The notes under the pieces: generated by a model | The model's input: the letters and a program-made list of their open reading frames with translations, nothing else | Told to the model about the DNA's origin: nothing | Databases searched by the model: none | Shown here: piece by piece, positions 50,021-59,018 of the stretch | How positions within the stretch are numbered: the first letter of the stretch is position 1 | Layout of the letters: every line of letters starts with the position of its first letter | Position numbers and translations under genes: made by a program | Assembly (NCBI RefSeq): GCF_000376565.1 | Contig: NZ_BARG01000087.1 | Location: forward strand, 35,580 to 99,579 | Source of the DNA: Streptomyces hokutonensis | GTDB lineage: Bacteria > Actinomycetota > Actinomycetes > Streptomycetales > Streptomycetaceae | Direction: 5' to 3' | Length of the DNA: 64,000 bases

Positions 50021-51403
50021 GTGGCCGCCGACAAGATCGACACCATCGTCAGCCTGAGCAAGCGCCGTGGCTTCGTATTCCCCAGCAGTGAGATCTACGG
50101 CGGCCAGCGCGCCGCTTGGGACTACGGGCCGCTGGGTGTCGAGCTCAAGGAGAACCTGAAGCGCCAGTGGTGGCGCTACATGGTGACGTCGCGCGAGGAC
50201 GTGGTCGGTATCGACTCGTCCGTGATCCTGGCCCCCGAGGTGTGGGTCGCCTCCGGCCATGTCGCCACCTTCTCGGACCCGCTGACCGAGTGCACCTCCT
50301 GCCACAAGCGGTTCCGCGCGGACCACCTGGAGGAGGCGTACGAGGCCAAGCACGGCCGCGCCCCCCAGAACGGCCTGGCCGACATCAACTGCCCCAACTG
50401 CGGCAACAAGGGCCAGTTCACGGAGCCCAAGGAGTTCTCGGGTCTGCTCTCCACCCACCTGGGCCCGACGCAGGACACCGGCTCCGTCGCCTATCTGCGC
50501 CCCGAGACCGCCCAGGGCATCTTCACCAACTTCGGCCAGGTGCAGACCACTTCGCGCAAGAAGCCGCCGTTCGGCATCGCGCAGATGGGCAAGTCCTTCC
50601 GCAACGAGATCACGCCCGGCAACTTCATCTTCCGCACCCGCGAGTTCGAGCAGATGGAGATGGAGTTCTTCGTCAAGCCGGGCGAGGACGAGAAGTGGCA
50701 GGAGTACTGGATGCAGGAGCGCTGGAACTGGTACACCGGCCTGGGCCTGCGCGAGGAGAACATGCGGTGGTACGACCACCCCAAGGAGAAGCTCTCCCAC
50801 TACTCCAAGCGCACCGCAGACATCGAGTACCGCTTCCAGTTCGGCGGCAACGAGTGGGGTGAGCTGGAGGGCGTCGCCAACCGCACCGACTACGACCTCA
50901 CCGCGCACTCCAAGGCCTCCGGCCAGGACCTCCACTTCTTCGACCAGGAGGCCCAGGAGCGCTGGACGCCGTACGTCATCGAGCCGGCCGCCGGTGTCGG
51001 CCGCGCGATGCTGGCGTTCCTGCTCGACGCGTACGTCGAGGACGAAGCGCCCAACGCCAAGGGCAAGTTGGAGAAGCGCACGGTACTGCGCCTCGACCAC
51101 CGCCTGGCCCCGGTGAAGGTCGCGGTGCTCCCGCTGTCCCGCAACCCCGAGCTGTCCCCGAAGGCCAAGGGCCTCGCGGCCGCCCTCCGGCAGAACTGGA
51201 ACATCGAGTTCGACGACGCCGGCGCCATCGGCCGCCGCTACCGCCGCCAGGACGAGATCGGCACGCCGTACTGCGTGACGGTCGACTTCGACACCCTCGA
51301 GGACAACGCGGTGACGGTCCGCGAGCGCGACTCCATGAAGCAGGAGCGGGTGTCGCTCGACCAGATCGAGAGCTACCTCGCCGGGCGTCTCGTCGGCGCC
51401 TAG
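50021..51403 (+). CDS. glyS: Glycyl-tRNA synthetase, alpha2 type
   Basis: 460-residue class II GlyRS. Motif 1 region GPLGVELKENLKRQWW; a C4 zinc insert CTSC..CPNC; motif 2 FRNEITPGNFIFRTREFEQME; motif 3 GVGRAMLAFLLDAY; and a C-terminal anticodon-binding domain (VKVAVLPLSRNPEL). Start GTG 50021 with AGAGAG upstream, where the conserved VAADKIDTIVSL begins. Divergent from znuA; ended by a strong terminator. Confidence 0.96.
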   Translation: MAADKIDTIVSLSKRRGFVFPSSEIYGGQRAAWDYGPLGVELKENLKRQWWRYMVTSREDVVGIDSSVILAPEVWVASGHVATFSDPLTECTSCHKRFRADHLEEAYEAKHGRAPQNGLADINCPNCGNKGQFTEPKEFSGLLSTHLGPTQDTGSVAYLRPETAQGIFTNFGQVQTTSRKKPPFGIAQMGKSFRNEITPGNFIFRTREFEQMEMEFFVKPGEDEKWQEYWMQERWNWYTGLGLREENMRWYDHPKEKLSHYSKRTADIEYRFQFGGNEWGELEGVANRTDYDLTAHSKASGQDLHFFDQEAQERWTPYVIEPAAGVGRAMLAFLLDAYVEDEAPNAKGKLEKRTVLRLDHRLAPVKVAVLPLSRNPELSPKAKGLAAALRQNWNIEFDDAGAIGRRYRRQDEIGTPYCVTVDFDTLEDNAVTVRERDSMKQERVSLDQIESYLAGRLVGA

Positions 51404-51420
51404 CCTCAACTCCGCACAAA

Positions 51421-51460
51421 CGAAAGGCCGGACGGGCCCAGTGGCTCGTCCGGCCTTTCG
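51421..51460. terminator. Bidirectional terminator glyS/chitinase
   Basis: CGAAAGGCCGGACG (51421-51434) and CGTCCGGCCTTTCG (51447-51460), a perfect 14-bp stem with a 12-nt loop, A-rich on the left and T-rich on the right arm. It serves the two convergent genes. Confidence 0.92.
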
Positions 51461-51469
51461 CATGGGGTC

Positions 51470-52516
51470 TCAACGCCCTTGCAGGGCCTTCACGTTGTCG
51501 CCGAACGTCCAGTTCTTCGAGCCGTCCCAGTTGATCGACCAGGTCATCAGGCCCTTGAGGGACGTGCCGTAGTGCCGCCAGGCCTGGGAGACCAGGGACG
51601 GGGTCATGTAACCGCCGCCCGCGCCCGATTGGGCGGGCAGGCCCGGGACCTGCTTGTCGTAGGGGACCTTGATCGTCGTGCCCTGGACGACCAGGCCCTT
51701 GTTGAGGCAGTCGGTCTGGGCGGTGAAGCCCGCGACCGTGCCGGCCGAGTAGGAGTCGCCGGAGCAGCCGTACATGCTGCCGTTGTAGTACTGCATGTTG
51801 AGCCACCACAGGCGGCCGTTGTCCGCGTACTTCTTGACGATCGGGAGGTACGCGCCCCAGATCGAGCCGTACGTGATGCTGCCGCCGGTGACGTAGGCGG
51901 TCTCCGGGGCCATCGTCAGGCCGAAGTTGGACGGCATCTGGGCGAGGATGCCGTCGATGATGCGGATCAAGTTGGCCTGGGACGTGGAGAGTTGGGCGAT
52001 GTTTCCGCTGCCGACCAGGCCCGTCTCGATGTCTATGTCGATGCCGTCGAAGTTGTACTTCTTCAGGATCGGGACGATCGTCGAGACGAACTTGTCGGCC
52101 ACGGTGGACGAGCTGAGGTCGATGCCCGCGGCCGCGCCGCCGATCGACATCAGGATCGTCTGGCCCGACGCCTTCGCCGCGCACATCTCGGCGGGCGTGG
52201 CCACCTTCACGCCCGCGTCCATGCCGTCCTCCCAGAGGGCCGTTCCGTCGGAGCGGATGACCGGGAAGGCCGCGTTGATCACGTTGTAACCGTGCGTGGC
52301 GATCGCGGAGTTGGTGATCGGGGTCCAGCCGAAGGGCGGGTGGACGCCGTTGGCGGAGCCGTCCCAGTTCTCCCAGTAGCCCTGGAGGACCTTGCCGGCC
52401 GGGCGGGACTTGACCGCGCAGGTGTCGGCCGCCGAGGCGGTGGGGGCGGTGGCGATCCCGAGGGGGACGACGAGGGCGGCCGCGGTGAGGGCGGCGGCGA
52501 GCAGGCGGCGGAGCAT
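51470..52516 (-). CDS. Secreted GH18 chitinase
   Basis: 348-residue exported chitinase. A signal peptide (MLRRLLAAALTAAALVVPLG, cleavage near ASA) is followed directly by a GH18 barrel: SIGG, the catalytic FDGIDIDIE, then MAPETAYV and MTWSINWDGS. There is no carbohydrate-binding module. ATG 52516 has GGGAGG 6 nt upstream; in-frame ATG 52558 would add an unlikely pre-signal tail. It releases chitooligosaccharides from chitin; probably induced through the chitinase operator at 52584-52616. Confidence 0.92.
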   Translation of the reverse strand: MLRRLLAAALTAAALVVPLGIATAPTASAADTCAVKSRPAGKVLQGYWENWDGSANGVHPPFGWTPITNSAIATHGYNVINAAFPVIRSDGTALWEDGMDAGVKVATPAEMCAAKASGQTILMSIGGAAAGIDLSSSTVADKFVSTIVPILKKYNFDGIDIDIETGLVGSGNIAQLSTSQANLIRIIDGILAQMPSNFGLTMAPETAYVTGGSITYGSIWGAYLPIVKKYADNGRLWWLNMQYYNGSMYGCSGDSYSAGTVAGFTAQTDCLNKGLVVQGTTIKVPYDKQVPGLPAQSGAGGGYMTPSLVSQAWRHYGTSLKGLMTWSINWDGSKNWTFGDNVKALQGR

Positions 52517-52583
52517 ACGGGGCCTCCCGGTGGGGGTGCGGTGAGGTGTCGTAGGCATGACAGTGCTGGCATGAGAGTGCGCG

Positions 52584-52616
52584 TGGTCCAGACCTTTCGT
52601 CAAGAGGTATGGACCA
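52584..52616. promoter_or_regulatory. Chitinase operator repeats
   Basis: TGGTCCAGACCT (52584-52595) is identical to the 12-bp repeat known from Streptomyces chitinase promoters. AGGTATGGACCA (52605-52616) is the same motif on the other strand with one change. Both also resemble the DasR site. They lie 68-100 bp upstream of the chitinase start. Confidence 0.75.
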
Positions 52617-52634
52617 CTCCGATGGGAGTTGGAA

Positions 52635-52656
52635 TGACAGATATTGAAATCTGTCA
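52635..52656. promoter_or_regulatory. Palindrome upstream of aldo/keto reductase
   Basis: TGACAGAT (52635-52642) and ATCTGTCA (52649-52656), perfect 8-bp arms around ATTGAA, 24 bp before the reductase ATG. AT-rich for this genome. Probable operator of the TetR regulator encoded after the reductase. Confidence 0.65.
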
Positions 52657-52679
52657 GCTGTCATGCCAAGGTGGTTCGC

Positions 52680-53711
52680 ATGACACTTCCCGAGATCTCC
52701 ACACGCTCCCTCGGAACCACCGGCCCCCAGGTCTCCGCCCTCGGCCTCGGCTGCATGGGCATGTCCGGCATGTACGGCGACGCGGACCGCGCCGAGTCCA
52801 TCGCCACCATCCACGCCGCCCTTGAAGCCGGCGTGACCCTGCTCGACACCGGCGACTTCTACGGCATGGGTCACAACGAGCTGCTGATCAGCGAGGCCCT
52901 GCGCACCGCCCCGGCCGCCCTGCGTGAGAACGCGCTGACCAGCGTGAAGTTCGGCGCCCACCGCGGCCCGGACGGCGCCTGGCTCGGCTACGACGCGCGC
53001 CCGAACGCCGTGAAGACCTGGGCCGCGTACTCCCTCCAGCGCCTCGGCGTCGACCACATCGACGTCTACCGCCCCGCCCGGCTCGACCCGGACGTGCCGA
53101 TCGAGGAGACCGTCGGCGCGATCGCGGAACTCGTCGAGAAGGGGTACGTCCGCCACATCGGCCTGAGCGAGGTCGGCGCGGAGACCATCCGCCGGGCCGC
53201 CGCCACCGCACCCATCGCCGACCTCCAGATCGAGTACTCGCTCATCTCACGCGGCCCCGAGCGGGAAATCCTGCCCACCCTGAGCGAGTTGGGCATCGCC
53301 GTCACCGCGTACGGCGTGCTCTCCCGCGGGCTGATCTCCGGCCATGTCACGCCCGGCCAGGGCTTCGCCGCGAACGACTTCCGCGCCCACACGCCCCGCT
53401 TCCAGGGCGACAACCTCCAGCACAACCTCACCCTGGTCGAGTCCCTGCGCAAGGTCGCCGAGCAGAAGGGCGTCTCCGTCGCACAGATCGTCATCGCCTG
53501 GGTGCTCGCCCAGGGCCCGCGGCACAACACGGACATCGTGCCGCTGGTCGGCGCCCGCACCCGTGAGCGGCTCGGCGAGGCGCTGGGCGCGCTGGACGTG
53601 ACCCTGGACGCGGCCGACCTCGCCGCCGTCGAGGCGGCCGTACCGGCGGACGCGGCGGCCGGCGAGCGGTACGCCCCCGCCCAGATGACCATGCTCGACA
53701 GCGAGCGCTGA
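52680..53711 (+). CDS. Aldo/keto reductase
   Basis: 343-residue NADP(H)-dependent oxidoreductase of the YajO/AKR13-like group. It has GLGCMGMSGMYG at the start, the catalytic Asp/Tyr region LLDTGDFYGMG, Lys in TSVKFG, and a position normally His in this group in the segment DHIDVYRPARLDP. Substrate unknown. ATG 52680 with AAGGTGG 5 nt upstream. Followed by TetR gene. Confidence 0.9.
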   Translation: MTLPEISTRSLGTTGPQVSALGLGCMGMSGMYGDADRAESIATIHAALEAGVTLLDTGDFYGMGHNELLISEALRTAPAALRENALTSVKFGAHRGPDGAWLGYDARPNAVKTWAAYSLQRLGVDHIDVYRPARLDPDVPIEETVGAIAELVEKGYVRHIGLSEVGAETIRRAAATAPIADLQIEYSLISRGPEREILPTLSELGIAVTAYGVLSRGLISGHVTPGQGFAANDFRAHTPRFQGDNLQHNLTLVESLRKVAEQKGVSVAQIVIAWVLAQGPRHNTDIVPLVGARTRERLGEALGALDVTLDAADLAAVEAAVPADAAAGERYAPAQMTMLDSER

Positions 53712-53736
53712 TCGCGGTGCCGGGTACCGTCTAGGC

Positions 53737-54324
53737 ATGCCTCCGACCAGCGAAGCCCTGACCGCCGAGCGCATCCTCGAAGCGACCGAGGAGGTGCTGC
53801 GCCGCCACGGCCCCGCGAAGGCGACCGTGGTCGACGTGGCCCGCGCGCTCGGCGTCAGCCATGGCACCGTCTACCGGCACTTCGGGACGAAGGCGGTGCT
53901 GCGCGAGGCGGTCACCAAGCGCTGGCTGGACCGTACGGCGTCGACGCTGGCGCGTTTCGTGACGGAGGACCGCGGCCCGGAGGACCGGGTGCGGGACTGG
54001 CTGGCGGGCCTGTTCGAGGCCAAGCGGAAGAAGGCGGGCGGCGATCCCGAGCTGTTCGCCACGTACTCGGTGCTCGCGGAGGACGCGGGCGACGTCGTCG
54101 GCGCGCACATCGACGAACTGACCGGCCAGCTCACCGAGATCGTCCGGGCGGGCGTCGACGCCGGTGTCTTCACGGTCTCCGACCCGGCCGTCGCCGCCCG
54201 CGCCCTCTTCCAGGCCACCGGCCGCTTCCACGACCCGTCCTACGCGCGGGAGTGGCAGAAACCGGGCGTGGAAGCGGAGTTCGAGGCGATGGTGGACCTG
54301 CTGCTGCGCGGGCTGCGCGGCTGA
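53737..54324 (+). CDS. TetR-family regulator
   Basis: 195-residue repressor with HTH ATVVDVARALGVSHGTVYRHFGTK. Probably controls the reductase and itself through the palindrome at 52635-52656. TACCGT 6 nt before the ATG may be a leaderless promoter of its own. Convergent with the serine hydrolase, 6 nt apart. Confidence 0.9.
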   Translation: MPPTSEALTAERILEATEEVLRRHGPAKATVVDVARALGVSHGTVYRHFGTKAVLREAVTKRWLDRTASTLARFVTEDRGPEDRVRDWLAGLFEAKRKKAGGDPELFATYSVLAEDAGDVVGAHIDELTGQLTEIVRAGVDAGVFTVSDPAVAARALFQATGRFHDPSYAREWQKPGVEAEFEAMVDLLLRGLRG

Positions 54325-54330
54325 CGGCCT

Positions 54331-55458
54331 TCAGGCCGTGGACTCCCAGAACTCCCGCATCAGCCGCATCGGTGTCGGGCCCGTCATCGCCACCTGGGTC
54401 AGCAGGATCGTGACCGTGTCCGTCGGCGGGACGATGTGGGCCGTGGTGCCGGTGCCGCCGATCCAGCCGTAGCGGCCGGGGACGTTCCACGGGTCGATCG
54501 GGTCCACGTCGACCTGACCGCCGTAGCCCCAGCCCTGGCCCTCCAGGAACAGGGTCGCGGCCTCGCGCTGGGCGGCGGTGAGGTGGTTCGTCGTCATGCG
54601 GCTCACCGAGGTGGGGGTGAGGACTCCCTGGCCGCCGGCCAGCAGCATGCGGGCGAACGCCAGCCAGTCGTCGGCCGTGGAGACCAGGGCCCCGCCGCCC
54701 GAGGGGAAGCGCGGCAGGCGGCTGTAGTCGCCGTCCGGGGTGTCCGTCAGGCGCAGGGTGCCGTCCCCGGCCGGGGCGTAGGACGAGGTGAAGCGGTGCC
54801 GCTTCGACTCCGGTACCTCGAAGCCGGTGTCCCGCATGCCCAGCGGTTCGAAGATCCGCTCCGCCAGGAGGTCGGGAAAGGCGCGGCCCGACACCCGGGC
54901 GGCCAGGATGCCCTGGAGGGCGGACGAGGTGCCGTAGAGCCAGGCCTCGCCCGGCTGATGGAGCATCGGCACCTGGGCGAGCTGGCCCAGCCAGGTGTCG
55001 GGGTCCGGCCAGTCGCCGAAGGGGCGGCTGTGGTCCTGGATCGCGAACAAGGCCTGCGCGGCGGGCAGTTCGAAGTCGGAGGGGAGGCCCCAGCCGGTGC
55101 GGAAGCTGAGCAGGTCCTCGACGGTGATGGGGCGTTCGGCCGGTACGACGTCGTCCACGGGACTCGTGGGCGTGCGGACCACCATCGGCTTCGCCAGCTC
55201 CGGGAGCCACTCGGCCACCGGGTCGTCGAGCCCGATCCGGCCCTCGTCCACCAGCGTCAGCAGCGCCGCCGCCGTGATCGGCTTGGTGATCGACGCGATC
55301 CGGAAGATCGAGTCGCGGGCCATCGGCGCGGTGCCCTCGACGTCGGCGGAGCCCGCGGCCACCACCTCGACGTCGTCGCCGCGGGCCACCAGGCCCACCG
55401 CCCCCGGCACGGTGCCGTCGTCGACGCGTTGCCGCAGGAGGTCGTGGAGAGAGCTCAT
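54331..55458 (-). CDS. Serine hydrolase (beta-lactamase class C/EstB-like)
   Basis: 375-residue serine hydrolase of the penicillin-binding-protein fold. The nucleophile motif is SITK; the second motif reads YGTS; and GGTG stands in place of KTG. No signal peptide at ATG 55458, so it is probably a cytoplasmic esterase or peptidase rather than an antibiotic-resistance enzyme. A large inverted repeat lies just upstream. Confidence 0.87.
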   Translation of the reverse strand: MSSLHDLLRQRVDDGTVPGAVGLVARGDDVEVVAAGSADVEGTAPMARDSIFRIASITKPITAAALLTLVDEGRIGLDDPVAEWLPELAKPMVVRTPTSPVDDVVPAERPITVEDLLSFRTGWGLPSDFELPAAQALFAIQDHSRPFGDWPDPDTWLGQLAQVPMLHQPGEAWLYGTSSALQGILAARVSGRAFPDLLAERIFEPLGMRDTGFEVPESKRHRFTSSYAPAGDGTLRLTDTPDGDYSRLPRFPSGGGALVSTADDWLAFARMLLAGGQGVLTPTSVSRMTTNHLTAAQREAATLFLEGQGWGYGGQVDVDPIDPWNVPGRYGWIGGTGTTAHIVPPTDTVTILLTQVAMTGPTPMRLMREFWESTA

Positions 55459-55476
55459 CGGTCGGCCTTCCGGTTC

Positions 55477-55512
55477 GGAGAGTCGTATCGGATTCGCCGG
55501 ATACGACTCTCC
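55477..55512. promoter_or_regulatory. Long inverted repeat upstream of serine hydrolase
   Basis: GGAGAGTCGTATC (55477-55489) and GATACGACTCTCC (55500-55512), perfect 13-bp arms separated by 10 bp, 18 bp from the ATG. Operator for a dimeric regulator, or a terminator/attenuator stem; too perfect to be chance. Confidence 0.6.
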
Positions 55513-55539
55513 CCGCCTCACGAACTCATCGCTCCCCGG

Positions 55540-55746
55540 TCAGCCGTCGGACGGGTCCACCGTCGCCTGGTGCTCCTCGGCCAGATGTTCCTCCGCCTTC
55601 AGCCAGGGCAGGAACTGCGCGCTCTTCTTCCAGCCGCAGGTGTCGCACACGATCGTGCGCTGCGCGCCCTTGCGCTGCACGCGGACGACATGTTCGCGCC
55701 CGTGCTGGTCCCAGCGGCTCACCTTGCTCGTGTTGATCTGCAACAT
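55540..55746 (-). CDS. Small CxxC/HxxxxH zinc-finger-like protein, 68 aa
   Basis: 68-residue protein with CDTC and, about 20 residues later, HLAEEH, together a possible C2H2-type zinc site. Good ribosome site GGAGGC before ATG 55746. Such small proteins are frequent in Streptomyces and uncharacterised. Confidence 0.7.
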   Translation of the reverse strand: MLQINTSKVSRWDQHGREHVVRVQRKGAQRTIVCDTCGWKKSAQFLPWLKAEEHLAEEHQATVDPSDG

Positions 55747-55868
55747 GCGCCTCGCCTCCGCTCAGGAGTCTCCGGCAAGGAGTGTGCAGCAAGACCAACA
55801 TCAACGGGGCGCAATTCACGGCGAGTTGTCCAAGCTGTGAACATGTCATCCGGCGGTTCGTCCGGCTT

Positions 55869-57296
55869 TCAGCCGATCGCGCGCGGCAGCCGCAGGCTGA
55901 GCAGCCCGGTCAGCACCACACCCGCCAGCTGCACCAGCAGCGTGGTCACCAGCGCGTCCCGCATGCCCATGCCCGGGATCAGCGACAGGAACAGCGTGCC
56001 GAGCGTGGCCACGCCCAGCGCCAGCGCCGACTGCTGGGTGGTCACCATCACGCCCGCGCCCACACCGGCCCGGGCCGGCGGCACCTCCGACAGGATGATC
56101 CGGAAGATGATGGGCAGTTGGAGCGCCTGACCGACGCCCGCGACCGCCATCCCCGGCAGCAGTTCGACGAAGCCGAGGTCCGGCCAGGAGCGCCACGCGG
56201 CCAGCACGATCAGCGCGACGCCCAGCCCCTGCACGACCGAACCCGCCGCCACCACCCGCGTGCCGTACCGGGTCACCAGGCGCGGCCCGGCGAGCGAGAC
56301 CAGGAAGAACGCCACCGCCATCGGGGCGAGCGCCAGACCCGCCGCGACCGGGCCCAGGTCCGCGCCGCGCTGCAGCGCCACCGCGATCACGAACATGAAA
56401 CCGCTGAAGCCGATCGACAGCGGCAGGACGATCATCAGCCCGCGCCGCAGCGAGGTCAGCGCCAGCAGACTCGGCGGCACCAGCGGCGTACGGCCCTGCC
56501 GGTCCGCCCGGCGCTCCACCGCGTAGAACGCCGACACGATCCCCGGGAACGCGGCCAGCGACAGCCACGTCCACAGCGGCCAGCCCGCCGCCCGGCCCTC
56601 CGTCAGCGGCACCAGCAGCGCCAGCAGCGACGCGGCCAGCAGGAAGGTGCCGGGCACGTCCACCGGCTCGGGGTGCGGCGAGTGCGTCTCCGGTACGACC
56701 CTGGCGGCCAGGACCAGGCCGACGACGACCACCGGCACGTTCACCAGGAACACCGCGCGCCAGCCGGTGCCCCAGATGTCGGCGGCGACCAGGACCCCGC
56801 CGAGGATCTGCCCGGCCACCATGGCGAGGCCGGCCGTCGCGCCGTACAGGCCCATCGCCTTGGCGCGGCGCGCGCCCTGGGTCGCGGACTGGATGGTGGC
56901 GAGGACCTGCGGGAGCATCGCCGCGGAGGCCGCGCCCTGCGCGATCCGCGCGGCGACCAGCGTCCAGGCGGTGGGCGCGAGGCCGCAGGCCAGCGAGGTC
57001 ACGCCGAAGGCGGCCATCCCGCCCAGGAAGAGCCGGCGGCGCCCGAACAGGTCGCCGAGCCGGCCGCCGAGGACGAGCAGCACGGCGTACGAGACTCCGT
57101 AGCCGGCGACGACGAGTTCGAGGACGGCCTCGCTCGCCGAGAGGTCCTTGCCGATGGTCGGCAGGGCCACGTTGACGATGAAGAAGTCGATGAGGGGCAG
57201 CGCCGCGGCCAGCAGCACCGTGAACAGTCCGAGGCTGCCGAGCACGGGTGGCGCCGCCGGAGATCGGACGGTGCGGGAAGTGATGGTTTCGGTCAC
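55869..57296 (-). CDS. MFS drug exporter (DHA2, 14 helices)
   Basis: 475-residue transporter with the DHA2 pattern: DFFIVNVALPTIGKDL in helix 1, GRLGDLFGRRRLFLGG in the 2-3 loop, and 14 hydrophobic segments. GTG 57296 fits the start of the conserved region; other in-frame starts upstream run into the operator. Divergent from an XRE regulator, probably its repressor. Confidence 0.88.
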   Translation of the reverse strand: MTETITSRTVRSPAAPPVLGSLGLFTVLLAAALPLIDFFIVNVALPTIGKDLSASEAVLELVVAGYGVSYAVLLVLGGRLGDLFGRRRLFLGGMAAFGVTSLACGLAPTAWTLVAARIAQGAASAAMLPQVLATIQSATQGARRAKAMGLYGATAGLAMVAGQILGGVLVAADIWGTGWRAVFLVNVPVVVVGLVLAARVVPETHSPHPEPVDVPGTFLLAASLLALLVPLTEGRAAGWPLWTWLSLAAFPGIVSAFYAVERRADRQGRTPLVPPSLLALTSLRRGLMIVLPLSIGFSGFMFVIAVALQRGADLGPVAAGLALAPMAVAFFLVSLAGPRLVTRYGTRVVAAGSVVQGLGVALIVLAAWRSWPDLGFVELLPGMAVAGVGQALQLPIIFRIILSEVPPARAGVGAGVMVTTQQSALALGVATLGTLFLSLIPGMGMRDALVTTLLVQLAGVVLTGLLSLRLPRAIG

Positions 57297-57323
57297 GCCG
57301 ACGAGCCTGCGCCTCCCGCCAGA

Positions 57324-57365
57324 CTGGTACCAGAGTGTCCTTATCCTGGTAGCAGGACTACCTGG
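57324..57365. promoter_or_regulatory. CTGGTA repeats between exporter and XRE gene
   Basis: CTGGTACCAG (57324-57333) is a perfect 10-bp palindrome. CCTGGTA (57345-57351) and TACCTGG (57359-57365) form a further imperfect inverted repeat. Likely binding sites of the XRE regulator controlling both genes. Confidence 0.5.
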
Positions 57366-57397
57366 AAACAGGGTCCGCGCGGCGGCAGACTGGGGTG

Positions 57398-58294
57398 ATG
57401 ACGACCATGGCACAGGAAACGGCGACAGCGACAGGGGCGGCGCGACCGGCGGCACAACAGACCGCTTCGACGGTCCGGCGCCATGAACTCGCCGCGTTCC
57501 TGCGCCACCGCCGCGAGCACATCGCCCCCGAGCAGGTCGGCCTGCCGCGCGGCACCCGGCGCCGTACGCCCGGGCTGCGCCGCGAGGAGGTCGCGCAGCT
57601 CGCCGCGGTCGGGGTCACCTGGTACACGTGGCTCGAACAGGCCCGGGACATCCAGGTCTCCGTACAGGTCCTCGACGCACTCGCCCGCACCCTGCTGCTC
57701 GACCGCAGCGAGCGCAGCCACCTCTTCCAGCTGGCCGACGCGACCGATCCGCAGCCGGCCACGGTCTGCCCGGTCGTCACGCCCGCCCTCCAGGCGATGC
57801 TGGACCAGCTCGACCCCATCCCGGCCTGCCTCCAGAACGCCCGCTACGACATCCTCGCCTACAACCGCACCTACGGGATGCTGCTCTGCGACATGGACGC
57901 GGTGCCGCCCGAGGACCGCAACTGCATGATCCTCTCCTACACGCACCAGGAGTGGCGGTCCTCGATCGTGCACCTGGAGAAGACCCAGCGGCTCATGGCC
58001 GCCCGCTTCCGGGGCTCGATGGCCGACCATCTCGCCGACCCCACCTGGAAGACCCTGCTCAAGCGGCTGCACACGTCCCCCGAGTTCCGCGAGGTCTGGG
58101 ACCGCCACGAGGTGATGGGCGCCAGCCCCCGCCGCAAGGAGTTCCGCAACGCCCGCGTCGGCCGCCTCACCGTCGACCACACCGACCTGTGGCTGGGTCC
58201 TTCGAGAGGCCCGCGCATGGTGACGTACGCCCCGGCGGACGAGGAGTCGCGGCACCGGCTGGAGCGGCTGCACGCGATCGCGCTGGAGAAGTGA
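57398..58294 (+). CDS. XRE-family regulator with MmyB-like domain
   Basis: 298-residue regulator with HTH RTPGLRREEVAQLAAVGVTWYTWLEQ and a C-terminal PAS-like ligand domain (LQNARYDILAYNRTYGMLL). Same family as the regulator at 10029-10886. ATG 57398; 57407 is an alternative. Divergent from the MFS exporter. Confidence 0.9.
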   Translation: MTTMAQETATATGAARPAAQQTASTVRRHELAAFLRHRREHIAPEQVGLPRGTRRRTPGLRREEVAQLAAVGVTWYTWLEQARDIQVSVQVLDALARTLLLDRSERSHLFQLADATDPQPATVCPVVTPALQAMLDQLDPIPACLQNARYDILAYNRTYGMLLCDMDAVPPEDRNCMILSYTHQEWRSSIVHLEKTQRLMAARFRGSMADHLADPTWKTLLKRLHTSPEFREVWDRHEVMGASPRRKEFRNARVGRLTVDHTDLWLGPSRGPRMVTYAPADEESRHRLERLHAIALEK

Positions 58295-58301
58295 GGGCGA
58301 C

Positions 58302-58994
58302 GTGACGAAGGGGGCCGAGATCGACGCCGTCGTGTTCGACGTGCTCGGCACGCTCGTCGACGAACCCGCCGGCCTCCGCGCCGGCCTCCGCGCACTGGCC
58401 CCGCCACTCGACCCTCCCGAGGCCGAGCGGCTCCTGTCGCTGTGGCAGCGGCACATCGAGCGTGAGCAACGGCGCGTGCTCGACGGCACCCGGCCCTACG
58501 TCACCAGCGACGTCCTCGATCTGGAGGCCGCCCGACTCGTCGCCGCCGACACCGGAGTCGTCGACCCGGCAGCCGTGACGGCACTGGCGCTGTCGGCGCG
58601 CAAACTCCCGCCGTGGCCCGACACCGTCGCCGGGCTCGCCCGCATCGCCGAGCGGTTCCCCCTGATCGGGCTCTCCAACGCGAGCCGGACAGTGCTGCTG
58701 GGACTCAACGCCCACGCCGGACTGCGCTGGCACCAGGCACTGTCCGCCGAGGACGCCCGCACCTACAAGCCGCACCCCGCGGTCTACCAACTGGCCGTCA
58801 CTGTCTCCGGACACCCCCCGGAGCGACTCCTGATGGTCGCGGCCCACGCCTGGGACCTACGAGGAGCGCAACGCCTCGGCCTACGCACCGCGTACGTCGC
58901 CCGCCCTGTCGGTGACCCGCCGACCGCCACTGACGCCTTTGACCTCTACGCCGAGGACTTGACGGATCTGGCGGATCAACTAGGCGATGCCTGA
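58302..58994 (+). CDS. HAD-family hydrolase (haloacid dehalogenase type)
   Basis: 230-residue HAD protein. Motif I FDVLGTLVD (first Asp is the nucleophile; Leu replaces the common Phe of DVFGT), motif II LIGLSNAS, motif III Lys in TYKPHP and motif IV around VAAHAWDL. Resembles type II 2-haloacid dehalogenases. GTG start 7 nt after the XRE gene, likely cotranscribed. Confidence 0.85.
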   Translation: MTKGAEIDAVVFDVLGTLVDEPAGLRAGLRALAPPLDPPEAERLLSLWQRHIEREQRRVLDGTRPYVTSDVLDLEAARLVAADTGVVDPAAVTALALSARKLPPWPDTVAGLARIAERFPLIGLSNASRTVLLGLNAHAGLRWHQALSAEDARTYKPHPAVYQLAVTVSGHPPERLLMVAAHAWDLRGAQRLGLRTAYVARPVGDPPTATDAFDLYAEDLTDLADQLGDA

Positions 58995-59018
58995 GGGGTG
59001 TTCGGCCGTCCCCGAGGG

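Noticed and set aside
54331..55458. Second antibiotic-resistance beta-lactamase
   Set aside because: It has SxxK but no signal peptide and GGTG in place of KTG; an esterase-like serine hydrolase is more likely.
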